DNA of 64,000 nt from Pseudomonadota bacterium. Lineage in GTDB: Bacteria; Pseudomonadota; Alphaproteobacteria; Rhizobiales; Rhizobiaceae. The translations under genes and the position numbers were made by a program. Shown here in pieces: positions 10,243 through 18,814 of the stretch (positions are counted from its first letter, which is position 1; each line of letters opens with the position of its first letter). The DNA is taken from positions 1 to 64,000 of the forward strand of contig JAEWDP010000104.1 in assembly GCA_023390055.1 (NCBI GenBank), written 5' to 3'. Below the pieces are notes generated by a model. That model was not told where the DNA came from and ran no database searches. It was given only the letters and a program-made list of their open reading frames with translations.

Positions 10243-10746
10243 CTATTCGTCTCCGGAAACAGCCGAAGTCTTTGACGCAAACACTTCATCGATGATGACC
10301 AGGACAGCACCTACCGAAATGAAGCTGTCGGCAAGATTGAAAACCGCAAATGACCAGGTGGCGGTATAAAACAGGATATAGTCGATCACATGGCCGTAAA
10401 GGAAACCGTCGATCAAGTTGCCGATCGCACCCGCGACGATCAAGGTGAAACCCAGATGCGCGAACGTACGATCCTTCGGCGAACGGCGCCAGAGCCAAAG
10501 GACAAACACCACGATGAGGAGCCGCATGCCAACGATAAACTCGCCCGCGATCCCGGACATGAACGAAAACGCCACGCCCAGATTATAGGTGCGGTAGAGC
10601 GCCAGCATCGGCATCACAGGCACCGCCTCTTCCAACGGGAGGAACGCTTCAACCATGAGCTTTATGATCTGGTCCAACATGACGGCGATGACGATAATGG
10701 CCAATACGACTGCCGGACGGGAAAATACCGAGACCGATGCTTTCAT
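10243..10746 (-). CDS. lspA: Lipoprotein signal peptidase (signal peptidase II)
   Basis: LspA is an inner-membrane aspartyl protease that removes signal peptides from prolipoproteins after diacylglyceryl addition. The 167-residue protein has about four membrane helices. The family motifs are visible: NLGVAFS (residues 55-61), GNLIDGFLYGHVIDYI with the first catalytic Asp at 122, and FNLADS with the second Asp at 140. Its ATG overlaps the stop of the upstream RNA methyltransferase gene by ATGA, so the two are translationally coupled. Confidence 0.97.
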   Translation of the reverse strand: MKASVSVFSRPAVVLAIIVIAVMLDQIIKLMVEAFLPLEEAVPVMPMLALYRTYNLGVAFSFMSGIAGEFIVGMRLLIVVFVLWLWRRSPKDRTFAHLGFTLIVAGAIGNLIDGFLYGHVIDYILFYTATWSFAVFNLADSFISVGAVLVIIDEVFASKTSAVSGDE

Positions 10747-11606
10747 TCCCCGGCATCCGGCAGCTTGAGAAGATGTCGGCGCGCCTCAAAGAGCATGACG
10801 CCGGTCGCGACGGCGAGATTGAGACTGTCAGCCCTGCCCTCTTGCGGAATGCGGACCCGCCGGTCAGCGGCATTGGCAAGATTATCAGGCAGGCCCGACT
10901 GTTCATTGCCCATCAGCAGAACGACAGGCTTTCGGGAATAGTCCACGCTACGATAGTCGACCGCTCCGGCAAGATGGGTGGCAATGACGTCGACGCCGGC
11001 CTGTCGTTGCCAGCTCACGAACTCCTCTGCCGACACCTTGATCAGGGGAACCGCAAAGATCGACCCCATTGTGGCCCGCACGGTTTCGAGGGAGAACGGG
11101 TCTGTACACTCACCGACAAGAAAGACACCGGATGCCCCGGACGCATCTGCCGTCCTGACTATTGTTCCCAGATTACCGGGGTCACGGACCCGGTCGAGTG
11201 CCACGAATGTCTCGCCAACTTCGGGTCGCAGGCCATCAAGCCTCGCCCATCGCTGCTCGAAGATGCCGACGACCATCTGTGGGTTGTCCCGCCGTGTAAT
11301 GGAGGTAAGCACTTTTTCGCTGACTTCCAGAACGAGACCACCTTTGGCAACCGTCTTCACGGCCACCTGCTCCACCAGCGGCTTGCTCTTGACAGCCTTG
11401 GCATAGACAAGTGTCCTAATGCTCCAGCCGAGCTCAAGTGCATCGATAACCAACTTCAGACCTTCGGCGATGAAAGTTCCGCTCTGTTCGCGGTCCTTCT
11501 TGTTGGTGAGGCTTTTGATGTCCTTCACGATCGGATTGGAGAGGCTCGTGACCTCCTTGACCTGACCAACACGGCGAGGCCTGTTGCTATGATATCCATC
11601 AGTCAT
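10743..11606 (-). CDS. TrmH/SpoU-family RNA 2'-O-methyltransferase
   Basis: The SPOUT-class methyltransferase has an N-terminal substrate-binding domain and three C-terminal knot motifs: DPGNLGTIVRTADASG, LLMGNEQSGL and DSLNLAVATGVMLFEARR. The family methylates ribose 2'-OH in tRNA or 23S rRNA using S-adenosylmethionine; the exact RNA target cannot be told from the sequence. The start was set at the ATG at 11606 because it overlaps the upstream methyltransferase stop as ATGA; an in-frame TTG lies four codons earlier. The gene also overlaps lspA by ATGA, forming a compact three-gene operon. Confidence 0.9.
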   Translation of the reverse strand: MTDGYHSNRPRRVGQVKEVTSLSNPIVKDIKSLTNKKDREQSGTFIAEGLKLVIDALELGWSIRTLVYAKAVKSKPLVEQVAVKTVAKGGLVLEVSEKVLTSITRRDNPQMVVGIFEQRWARLDGLRPEVGETFVALDRVRDPGNLGTIVRTADASGASGVFLVGECTDPFSLETVRATMGSIFAVPLIKVSAEEFVSWQRQAGVDVIATHLAGAVDYRSVDYSRKPVVLLMGNEQSGLPDNLANAADRRVRIPQEGRADSLNLAVATGVMLFEARRHLLKLPDAGE

Positions 11607-12679
11607 TTCGGCACCCAACGGCTGAAAAGGGATGTGGAGAGGGCACGACCGGGCGAATTTGCGTCCAACCCGGCTTCCCGGATGACGAGCTCTCCGGATT
11701 CGACGACACCGCCTGCACCACGCATGATCTCGCGCATTAATTCGTGAATGGAATAGAAGCTTGCCCGAATGGAATAGGCTGTCAGGACCAGACCGACAGC
11801 CTTGGGTGACAGAAGATTGCGGCAGATATCAAGCATGAGCGGCAGGTGATCGAACAGCTGCCAGACCTCTCCGTTCGGCCCACGACCGAACTTCGGCGGG
11901 TCTGTAAGAATTATGTCATAGAGACTGCCGCGCCGCTCTTCGCGCTGGATAAATTTCATTGCGTCCTCGCAAATCCAGCGCACCGATGCCGTCTCCAATC
12001 GACTTAAGGCCTGGTTCTCCCGGGCCCATCCGATTGCCTTCTTTGAAGCATCGACATGCGTCACCTGAGCGCCGGCCGAAGCGGCGACAAGCGACGCAAC
12101 GCCTGTATAGCCAAACAGGTTGAGTACCTTCAGCGGCCTGCCGGCAGCTTCAGCCTGTCTGGACATCCAGTCCCAATGGACAATCTGCTCGGGAAAAACC
12201 CCGACATGCCGGAACGAGGTGAATCTCCCGAGAAAATCGACGCCGAGAAGTGACAAAGGCCATGTTTCGCCAATGGCATCCTTCGGAAACCGCCATCGCC
12301 CCATACCATCTTCGTCGGTGTCACCGGTGAAGATCGCATCCACCCGTTCCCACACCGAAGATGGAAGAGATGGCTGCCACAGTGCCTGGGCCTCAGGTCG
12401 CACGATGCGGTAGGATCCGTATTGTTCCAGCTTCAGCCCGTTGCCACTGTCGATCAGATGAAAATCGCCGGCACCGAATGATTCCAGGATAACCGGCACG
12501 CGTTCGATCGGGCGCTCTCCTGATCGTACACTCAAGGGACGCTGAGGCATGGCGGGTCGATGTTTTGAAACAGATGACGAATGGCGTTCCGATTTCGGAC
12601 TGCTCACCGGACGGCCGGGCGATCCGATACCACGTCTGCCACCTGGCCTACTGTCGGGGCGTTTTTCCTTGTTTTTCAA
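11603..12679 (-). CDS. Class I SAM-dependent methyltransferase (RlmI/RlmK-like)
   Basis: The product carries a Rossmann methyltransferase core: motif I LNLFGYTGVASLVAA, an acidic HVDASKKAIGWARENQ, and the catalytic-type ILTDPPKFGRG typical of enzymes that methylate cytosine C5 or guanine in rRNA. The N-terminal 50 or so residues are basic, Pro/Ser/Arg rich and probably disordered. The start is uncertain: TTG at 12679 gives the full 358 residues, while an ATG at 12550 would remove most of the disordered part. It is the first gene of the operon with the SpoU methyltransferase and lspA. The precise substrate is not known. Confidence 0.85.
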   Translation of the reverse strand: MKNKEKRPDSRPGGRRGIGSPGRPVSSPKSERHSSSVSKHRPAMPQRPLSVRSGERPIERVPVILESFGAGDFHLIDSGNGLKLEQYGSYRIVRPEAQALWQPSLPSSVWERVDAIFTGDTDEDGMGRWRFPKDAIGETWPLSLLGVDFLGRFTSFRHVGVFPEQIVHWDWMSRQAEAAGRPLKVLNLFGYTGVASLVAASAGAQVTHVDASKKAIGWARENQALSRLETASVRWICEDAMKFIQREERRGSLYDIILTDPPKFGRGPNGEVWQLFDHLPLMLDICRNLLSPKAVGLVLTAYSIRASFYSIHELMREIMRGAGGVVESGELVIREAGLDANSPGRALSTSLFSRWVPK

Positions 12680-12788
12680 TCTGCCAATCCGCCTGTTCTC
12701 GCTTTTGCTGCAAATAGCACCAGGACGCCACTTGGCAAAGGGCTTTCCCTTGGCCTAGGCTCATAGAACGACTTGGGAGGAGGTCAGC

Positions 12789-13262
12789 ATGGATATCGAA
12801 GGTGAGGAACGCATCCTCGCACCGCGCGATGCCGTCTGGAAAGGCCTGAACGATCCGCAAGTTCTCAAGCAGTGCATTCCTGGTTGTCAAAATCTGGACC
12901 AGACATCGCCGACGCAGCTTCAGGTCATTGTCCGCGTCAAGATCGGACCGGTGTCTGCAACTTTCAACGGCGAGGTCAATCTTTCCAATATCACAGCCCC
13001 TGAAAGCTATACGATCTCGGGGGAAGGCAAAGGAGGAATAGCCGGTTTCGGCAAGGGCTCAGCTGATGTGGTCCTTGTTGAGGAGGGATCCGAGACGGTC
13101 CTGCGTTACACTGCCAAGGCGCAGGTTGGAGGCAAACTTGCCCAATTGGGTTCACGATTGATTGATTCAACTTCCCGCAAACTCGCCCAGCAATTCTTTG
13201 CAAACTTCAACTCCGTTGTCGGAGGCGACGGACAAACTGTAGCCACTGGTGCGCCAACATGA
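12789..13262 (+). CDS. CoxG / SRPBCC-family protein (carbon monoxide dehydrogenase subunit G-like)
   Basis: A 157-residue SRPBCC (START-like) fold protein of the CoxG family. It opens with EERILAPRDAVWKGLNDP and continues with the conserved QCIPGC and GFGKGSADV. In CO dehydrogenase clusters CoxG helps anchor or assemble the enzyme at the membrane, but no coxMSL genes are nearby, so this is probably a lone paralogue with an unknown lipid or ligand role. A GGAGG lies about eight bases before the ATG. It is divergent from the methyltransferase operon. Confidence 0.82.
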   Translation: MDIEGEERILAPRDAVWKGLNDPQVLKQCIPGCQNLDQTSPTQLQVIVRVKIGPVSATFNGEVNLSNITAPESYTISGEGKGGIAGFGKGSADVVLVEEGSETVLRYTAKAQVGGKLAQLGSRLIDSTSRKLAQQFFANFNSVVGGDGQTVATGAPT

Positions 13263-13493
13263 ACGAAATTGAGACGGGTTGCGGCAGGATGGTTGCCTCA
13301 AACGTCATTTCAGGACGCTGCCCGGCCCGGCAAACGTCCCTGATTGCAGGGCCTCTCGTTCAATTTATTAACAGTCGATTGACTTTTCGAGCGCGTAAGG
13401 TTAGAAGCCCGCCGCAATCGCAACGGACGAAGCAAAACCCTTATCCCACTTTCCAGTCACAGTTCCAAAAACACCCTTGTGCTACGTGAAGCG

Positions 13494-13523
13494 CTTGGAT
13501 GCGAGAGGCGCATGGCGTAGACT
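13494..13523 (+). promoter_or_regulatory. Possible promoter for hpf-ptsN
   Basis: CTTGGA at 13494-13499 and TAGACT at 13518-13523 are 18 bases apart, resembling the alphaproteobacterial housekeeping pattern CTTGAC-N17-CTATAT. Transcription would start near 13530, leaving a leader of about 29 bases before hpf. This is based on pattern only. Confidence 0.3.
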
Positions 13524-13558
13524 GGAGCGCGCAAGTCACGACAAGAAGGAACTAATCC

Positions 13559-14134
13559 ATGAGTGTGCGTGTGTCTGGTAAACAGATGGAAATCGGTGAC
13601 TCTTTCCGCCAGCGGATAGAGGATCAGATCGAAGAGGCTGTCTCGAAATACTTCGATGGAGGGTTTGCGAGCCAGGTGATCGTAGAGAAGTCTGGGTCAC
13701 GCTTTTCGGCCGACTGCAAGGTTCATCTCGACACTGGGATTGTGCTGCATGCAGCCGGCCAGGCGAATGATCCACAATTCAGCTTCGACGCCGCAGCAGA
13801 ACGCCTTGAAAAGCGCCTACGTCGTTACAAGAGGAGGCTGAAGGACCACCATGCCGGTTCGCAAGGAAACGGCCAGGCCGAAATCGCCTACACAGTCATG
13901 GATGCGATTCCGGATGAGGAGGACGAACTGCCAGAGGATTTCGCACCGACTGTCGTCGCCGAAAGCTCGAAGCAGTTGAGAACGATGACGGTTGCGTCTG
14001 CCGTAATGGCACTGGACATGACCGACGAACCCATCCTTCTTTTCCGGAGCCCCGGCAAGGAAGACCTGAACATCGTCTACCGCCGGCAAGACGGCAATAT
14101 TGGCTGGATCGATTCCACCAATATCAAAGGGTAA
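13559..14134 (+). CDS. hpf: Ribosome hibernation promoting factor, long form
   Basis: The 191-residue protein has the N-terminal HPF/RaiA ribosome-binding domain (about residues 1-100, beginning VRVSGKQMEIGDSF) and the C-terminal dimerisation domain that marks long HPF (about residues 130-190, with FLYRRQDG-like FRSPGKEDLNIVYRRQDGN). It joins 70S ribosomes into inactive 100S dimers in stationary phase. AAGGA lies seven bases upstream of the ATG. It is followed by ptsN after 67 bases, the usual order, but rpoN, which commonly precedes this pair, is not upstream. Confidence 0.93.
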   Translation: MSVRVSGKQMEIGDSFRQRIEDQIEEAVSKYFDGGFASQVIVEKSGSRFSADCKVHLDTGIVLHAAGQANDPQFSFDAAAERLEKRLRRYKRRLKDHHAGSQGNGQAEIAYTVMDAIPDEEDELPEDFAPTVVAESSKQLRTMTVASAVMALDMTDEPILLFRSPGKEDLNIVYRRQDGNIGWIDSTNIKG

Positions 14135-14201
14135 CGAATCTGGGAGAGCGTCGGCAACGGCGCTCCCTCCACCCTTGGCGGTGGTATAAAGGATGAAGAG
14201 A

Positions 14202-14666
14202 ATGGCTTTGGCAGATTTGCTGCAGCATGATGCAATTATTCCCGCCCTCAAAGTAAATTCCAAGAAGCAACTGCTACAGGAATTGGCCGCAAAGGCCTCC
14301 AAACTGACGGGTATTACCGAACGGGAAATCTTTGACGTCATTCTTCAACGTGAACGGCTTGGTTCTACCGGAGTCGGCCACGGGATTGCTATCCCCCATG
14401 GAAAGCTCTCCAGCATCTCCTCAATCACGGGCGTCTTTGCGCGGCTGGAAGCACCAATCGATTTCGAGGCGCTGGACGACGAACCTGTCGATCTTGTGTT
14501 TCTGCTCCTTGCTCCGGAAGGTGCAGGGGCAGACCACCTGAAGGCGTTGTCGCGAATTGCACGCATATTGCGCGATCAGGAATTGGTGAACAAATTGCGT
14601 CAAACTGATTCTGCATCGGCGATCTACGCTTTTCTTAACGAACAGCAGGCCTCCAACGCGGCCTGA
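14202..14666 (+). CDS. ptsN: Nitrogen PTS EIIA component PtsN
   Basis: EIIA-Ntr is the terminal phosphoacceptor of the nitrogen PTS (PtsP-NPr-PtsN), which regulates potassium transport, carbon and nitrogen balance rather than sugar import. The phosphorylated histidine is His66 in GIAIPHGKL. The start is the ATG at 14202, preceded by AGGATGAAGAG; three codons upstream another ATG (14193) is in frame but lies inside that binding site. The product is 154 residues, the normal family length. A strong terminator follows. Confidence 0.95.
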   Translation: MALADLLQHDAIIPALKVNSKKQLLQELAAKASKLTGITEREIFDVILQRERLGSTGVGHGIAIPHGKLSSISSITGVFARLEAPIDFEALDDEPVDLVFLLLAPEGAGADHLKALSRIARILRDQELVNKLRQTDSASAIYAFLNEQQASNAA

Positions 14667-14688
14667 AATTCCCACGTCTGAAGACGTC

Positions 14689-14725
14689 AAAAGCCGCCGG
14701 TGCATTCCATGCCCGGCGGCTTTTT
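14689..14725 (+). terminator. Rho-independent terminator after ptsN
   Basis: AAAAGCCGCCGG pairs with CCGGCGGCTTTT across an 11-12 base loop, and the right arm runs into a T tract. It lies 22 bases after the ptsN stop. The matching A tract on the left means it could also terminate transcripts on the minus strand, where grpE (convergent) ends 55 bases away. Confidence 0.88.
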
Positions 14726-14779
14726 CACGCAGTCGTAAAGCGCAGTTCCTTCACGCAGAAGTGACTTCGCAAGGGTTGA

Positions 14780-15427
14780 TCAGCCGGTTGTTTTCTCACC
14801 TTCAGCGGCAGATGACGAGGCTTCCACCTTGGGACCGCCCTTAGAGACGCCGACCATGGAAGGTCGAAGAACGCGTTCGCCAATGGTGAAGCCTTCCTGC
14901 ACCACCTGCAGCACCGTATTATTCAAAACGTCGGTATTGGGAATTTCAAACATCGCCTGGTGGAAGTTCGGATCGAACTTTGCCCCTTTGGCATCTATCT
15001 TCCTGATGCCGTGCCGCTCAAGCGCAGACAGCATGGAGCGCTCTGTCAGCTCGACGCCTTCAAGCAAGGTCGTCAAGGTTTGTTCTGCTTGTGCACGGAT
15101 CTCGGCAGGCACTGCGTCCAGGGCACGGCGGAGGTTGTCCGAAACTGCCAACATGTCGCGCGCAAAAGCCGCGACCGAATAGGATTTGGCATCCTTCACG
15201 TCGCGCTCGGTACGACGACGGAGATTCTCCATTTCGGCGGCCATTCGCAGGAAGCGATCACGAAGTTCCGCATTTTCCGCCATCAATACCTCTACTGGAT
15301 CTGGTTCGCATGGCTGGGCATCCGCGGTTCCATCCTGTGGGGCTGACACCAAGGTCTCTACGGCACTATCGGGGGCGGCTTCGTTCTTGCCCGCGTCAGG
15401 TCCATTCTTTTCTCTTTCGTCACTCAT
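14780..15427 (-). CDS. grpE: GrpE nucleotide exchange factor
   Basis: GrpE releases ADP from DnaK and so drives the chaperone cycle. The 215-residue product has an acidic, disordered N-terminus, a long coiled-coil (residues about 45-110, with ELRDRFLRMAAEMENLRRR) and the C-terminal beta domain (about residues 120-190, with NFHQAMFEIPN and VVQEGFTIGERVLRPSMVGV). It lies 90 bases downstream of hrcA in the same direction, so the heat-shock repressor and co-chaperone genes are probably linked. Confidence 0.96.
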   Translation of the reverse strand: MSDEREKNGPDAGKNEAAPDSAVETLVSAPQDGTADAQPCEPDPVEVLMAENAELRDRFLRMAAEMENLRRRTERDVKDAKSYSVAAFARDMLAVSDNLRRALDAVPAEIRAQAEQTLTTLLEGVELTERSMLSALERHGIRKIDAKGAKFDPNFHQAMFEIPNTDVLNNTVLQVVQEGFTIGERVLRPSMVGVSKGGPKVEASSSAAEGEKTTG

Positions 15428-15517
15428 GACCTTCTCCGGTATTGTCGTTCACAAAGTTGTGCCCGATATCGAGGTTTGAACCTCAAAAATCAAGGCTTCC
15501 AGAAGAATAGCTTTTCT

Positions 15518-16600
15518 CTACAGGGGCTGGCGCGTCAAACGGGCAAGAAGTTGTGCGGTGTAGTCAACCATCGGCACAACGCGGGAATAATTGAGGCGTG
15601 TCGGACCAATCACGCCAACAGCTCCAACAATCCTTTCTTCCTGATCGCGATATGGAGCCACGATCAGCGACGACCCGGACAGGGAAAAGAGCTTGTTCTC
15701 CGAACCTATGAATATCCGGACCCCCGGACCGCTCTCGGCAAGATCAAGAATTTCAATCAAGCTGTCCTTCTTTTCAAGGTCATCGAACAGCATGCGCAAG
15801 CGATCGAGATCCTCTTCACCTGCCATCGTTTCCAGAAGGTTGGCACGTCCGCGCACAATCAACTGGTTGGGCTTGCCATCCTCCCAATCTCCCGACCAAA
15901 CGGCCAGGCCGCGCGCGACAAGATCCTGAGACAGGGTCGTCACTTCGTTCTGGACTTCATTCTTCAACCGTTCCAACTGCGTGCGAAGCTCGAATAATGT
16001 CTGTCCCGTCAAGTGTGCATTCAGGAAATTTGCAGCTTCTACCAGTTGCGACGACGTGACACCGGCCGGCAACTCGATGATCCGGTTTTCAACCTGATTA
16101 TGCTCTCCGACCAGGACCGCAAGCGCCTTGGTCGGCTCCAATCGGATGAACTCCACATGCCTCAGGACCGGGTCACTCTTCGCGGTGATGACGATGCCTG
16201 CTCCGCGAGACACGCCCGAGAGCATGCGGCTTGCCTCGTTCATGAGACTTTCCATCGGGTGGTCGCGGTCCTCAGGACGGATCTGACGCTCAATACTTGT
16301 CCGTTCCTCGGCGGAAAGATCGCCGACCTGCATGAAGGCGTCCACAAAGAAGCGCAACCCCGTCTGCGTCGGCAAACGGCCGGCGCTGATGTGGGGGGCA
16401 TAGATTAGCCCCAGCGCCTCCAGATCACTCATGACGTTGCGAACCGAAGCCGGCGAGAGTGACATAGGCAGAAGACGAGACAGGCTGCGGGAGCCAACCG
16501 GTTCTCCGGTTTCCAGATAGCTTTCAACAATCCGCCTGAAAATTTCACCCGAACGGTCATCCAGCGGCCTGCCGTCGTCCTTTCGGTCCATTGAAACCAT
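15518..16600 (-). CDS. hrcA: Heat-inducible transcription repressor HrcA
   Basis: HrcA represses chaperone operons by binding CIRCE operators and needs GroEL to stay folded. The N-terminal winged-helix region contains SGEIFRRIVESYLETGEPVGSR-type sequence, followed by LSPASVRNVMSDLE and HISAGRLPTQTGLRFFVD. The frame is open to 16978, but similarity to HrcA begins only around RSGEIFRR. The ATG at 16600 (360 residues) or the ATG at 16591 is therefore preferred. No CIRCE palindrome was seen upstream of hrcA or grpE, so its targets (usually groESL) lie elsewhere. It is divergent from rph. Confidence 0.94.
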   Translation of the reverse strand: MVSMDRKDDGRPLDDRSGEIFRRIVESYLETGEPVGSRSLSRLLPMSLSPASVRNVMSDLEALGLIYAPHISAGRLPTQTGLRFFVDAFMQVGDLSAEERTSIERQIRPEDRDHPMESLMNEASRMLSGVSRGAGIVITAKSDPVLRHVEFIRLEPTKALAVLVGEHNQVENRIIELPAGVTSSQLVEAANFLNAHLTGQTLFELRTQLERLKNEVQNEVTTLSQDLVARGLAVWSGDWEDGKPNQLIVRGRANLLETMAGEEDLDRLRMLFDDLEKKDSLIEILDLAESGPGVRIFIGSENKLFSLSGSSLIVAPYRDQEERIVGAVGVIGPTRLNYSRVVPMVDYTAQLLARLTRQPL

Positions 16601-16770
16601 TATATCTTCGAACCCTTTGTTCGCCATCACGAAAATATAGACATTCGCCTGCGTCTTCGCCACATCGAAATCTGCGACGAACGTCGAACGACAGATCTCG
16701 CCTGCCCCTTTTTCTTTGCAAATCGTCGGGGACACCCTTAGAAGGCAGTACAAACTCTCGGGAGCAAGAT

Positions 16771-17487
16771 ATGCGGCCTTCAGGCAGACAAACCGACCAG
16801 ATGCGCAAGGTTTCTTTTGAGCGCAACTTCTCGAAACATGCGGAGGGCTCCTGCCTTGTCCGATTTGGCGATACCCATGTGCTATGCACCGCAAGCCTTG
16901 AAGAGAAGCCACCGGCGTGGCTTCGCAACAGCGGCAAAGGTTGGGTAACAGCCGAGTATGGCATGCTGCCCCGGGCAACCGGCGATCGGATGAGACGCGA
17001 AGCAGCGTCCGGCAAGCAGGGTGGCCGCACCCAGGAGATCCAACGCCTGATTGGACGCTCGCTACGGGCCGTTGTCGATCTCACAGCGCTCGGCGAAAAG
17101 CAGATCACTCTGGATTGCGACGTCATTCAGGCCGATGGCGGCACACGCACCGCAGCCATTACGGGCGGTTGGATTGCGCTCCATGACTGCCTGCAATGGA
17201 TGGAAGCCCGCTCAATGACAAAAGTCGACAAGGTCCTGAAGGACCACGTCGCTGCAATTTCATGCGGCATCTTTGCTGGACAACCGGTAATCGACCTTGA
17301 CTATCTGGAAGACTCTGCTGCGGAAACCGACGCCAACTTCGTCATGACGGGTGCAGGTGGTATCGTGGAGATTCAGGGGACTGCCGAAGGCGCGCCCTTC
17401 AGCGAAAATGAACTTCTCTCACTGCTCGCGCTGGCGAAGGCCGGAACAACGGAACTGGTTTCACTGCAAAAGCAGATCATCGCGTAA
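16771..17487 (+). CDS. rph: Ribonuclease PH
   Basis: RNase PH is a phosphate-dependent exoribonuclease that trims tRNA 3' ends. The protein starts MRPSGRQ and shows the family hallmarks SKHAEGSCLVRFGDTHVLC, AEYGMLPRAT and the phosphate-binding RMRREAASGKQGGRTQEIQR region. The start at 16771 follows GGGAGCAAGAT and gives the standard 238 residues. It begins 170 bases from the divergent hrcA start and is followed after 10 bases by the VOC gene. Confidence 0.96.
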   Translation: MRPSGRQTDQMRKVSFERNFSKHAEGSCLVRFGDTHVLCTASLEEKPPAWLRNSGKGWVTAEYGMLPRATGDRMRREAASGKQGGRTQEIQRLIGRSLRAVVDLTALGEKQITLDCDVIQADGGTRTAAITGGWIALHDCLQWMEARSMTKVDKVLKDHVAAISCGIFAGQPVIDLDYLEDSAAETDANFVMTGAGGIVEIQGTAEGAPFSENELLSLLALAKAGTTELVSLQKQIIA

Positions 17488-17497
17488 GGAGGCGCAA

Positions 17498-17908
17498 TTG
17501 CAGATCGAGGGCGTATTGGAAACTGCGCTCTATGCGGACGATCTCGATGCGGCCGAATCTTTCTATGCCGGTATTCTTGGCCTTGAACAGATTGCCAGGG
17601 CAGGAAACCGGCATGTATTCTTCCGATGCGGACCAGGCATGCTGCTGATCTTCAATCCGAAGGAAACGACCAGACCTCCTCCAGAAGAGGGCCTTCAAGT
17701 CCCTCCACACGGAACCCAGGGTCAAGGACATGTCTGCTTTCGTGTCGGCCGTGACAATCTCGATGCCACTGCAGGTGCTCTTGGCAAGGCCGGCATCACG
17801 ATCGAAAGCGACGTTATCTGGCCCAATGGAACCCGATCCATCTATTTCCGCGATCCCGCGGGAAACAGTATCGAATGTGCCGAACCAGGCCTGTGGGGGA
17901 TCCGCTAA
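17498..17908 (+). CDS. VOC-family (glyoxalase/dioxygenase-like) protein
   Basis: A 136-residue vicinal oxygen chelate fold protein: it opens with LETALYADDLDAAESFY and ILGLE, and closes with SIYFRDPAGNSIECAEPGLW, the typical second metal-ligand region. The substrate is unknown. The start is probably TTG at 17498, because AAGGAGG lies seven bases before it and the VOC fold begins at that point; upstream in-frame sequence overlaps the end of rph in another frame. It forms a likely operon with rph. Confidence 0.86.
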   Translation: MQIEGVLETALYADDLDAAESFYAGILGLEQIARAGNRHVFFRCGPGMLLIFNPKETTRPPPEEGLQVPPHGTQGQGHVCFRVGRDNLDATAGALGKAGITIESDVIWPNGTRSIYFRDPAGNSIECAEPGLWGIR

Positions 17909-18163
17909 CGTACTTTCCCACTAAAGCTTCAAAGGCCCAAGAAACAAAACTGCCGGCAGATGATGCTTCGTATTACGTTTCACTCAAGATGCTGCCCAAA
18001 AGTTCCATCCAGTCAGGCAATTGTCGGTTTTTCCATTGGTTGAAAATGAAACCACCCTGGATATCGACGCTTCGACATGACGCAACCCGCCGGCGTGCCC
18101 GGCACACTCGAGAGGCCGCACCATTTCCCATCCTTGATGGTGAAGATTATGGGCGGAGACAGA

Positions 18164-18808
18164 ATGAGAAAGCTTGATACGAGGACGATTGTCGTTGCCA
18201 GCCACAATACCGGCAAGATTCGTGAAATTGCCGAACTAATAGGACCTTTCGGGTTTACAGCAAGTTCGGCAGCCGAACTGAAATTCGACGAGCCTGACGA
18301 GACCGGTACGACCTTCGAGGAAAACGCGGCAATCAAGGCACTCGCCTCCGCCAGAGCTTCCGGACTGCCGTCTTTGTCGGACGATTCCGGACTTGTCATT
18401 GATGCCCTTGATGGAGATCCCGGCGTCTATACGGCAAATTGGGCCGAGCGCGCGGATGGAACGCGCGATTTTACGATGGCCATGTCGAAAGTCGAAGCCG
18501 CACTGCGCGAGCGCGGTGCCGCATCTTCTGAAAAGCGAACCGCTCGTTTCGTCAGTGTATTGTGCCTCGCCTGGCCGGATGGCCACACCGAGTTCTTCCG
18601 CGGTGAAGTCGAGGGCCGGATCGTGACGCCTCCGAGGGGCAACAAGGGATTTGGGTATGACCCCATCTTTCAAGCTGACGGTCATGACATTACCTTCGGA
18701 GAAATGACATCTGACGAGAAGCATGGATGGAAGCGCGGGGAAGAAAAGGCACTGTCCCACCGTGCCCGCGCATTCAAACGTTTTGTCGAAACCTGCCTGG
18801 AGGCCTGA
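18164..18808 (+). CDS. rdgB: XTP/dITP diphosphatase (RdgB/HAM1)
   Basis: The enzyme hydrolyses non-canonical purine triphosphates (XTP, dITP, ITP) to keep them out of DNA and RNA. Motifs visible are VVASHNTGKIREI at the N-terminus, GTTFEENAAIKA, LSDDSGLVIDAL and GFGYDPIF. The start at the ATG at 18164 is preceded by GGCGGAGA and gives 214 residues; the frame is open to 18077 but that part does not belong to the family. hemW follows after six bases. Confidence 0.95.
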   Translation: MRKLDTRTIVVASHNTGKIREIAELIGPFGFTASSAAELKFDEPDETGTTFEENAAIKALASARASGLPSLSDDSGLVIDALDGDPGVYTANWAERADGTRDFTMAMSKVEAALRERGAASSEKRTARFVSVLCLAWPDGHTEFFRGEVEGRIVTPPRGNKGFGYDPIFQADGHDITFGEMTSDEKHGWKRGEEKALSHRARAFKRFVETCLEA

Positions 18809-18814
18809 ACCCTT

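Noticed and set aside
13259..13489. 76-codon frame between the CoxG-like gene and hpf
   Set aside because: It has a Gln/Arg/Pro-rich translation without family features and no good ribosome binding site.
16601..16770. Possible CIRCE operator between hrcA and rph
   Set aside because: No TTAGCACTC-N9-GAGTGCTAA palindrome or close variant was seen.
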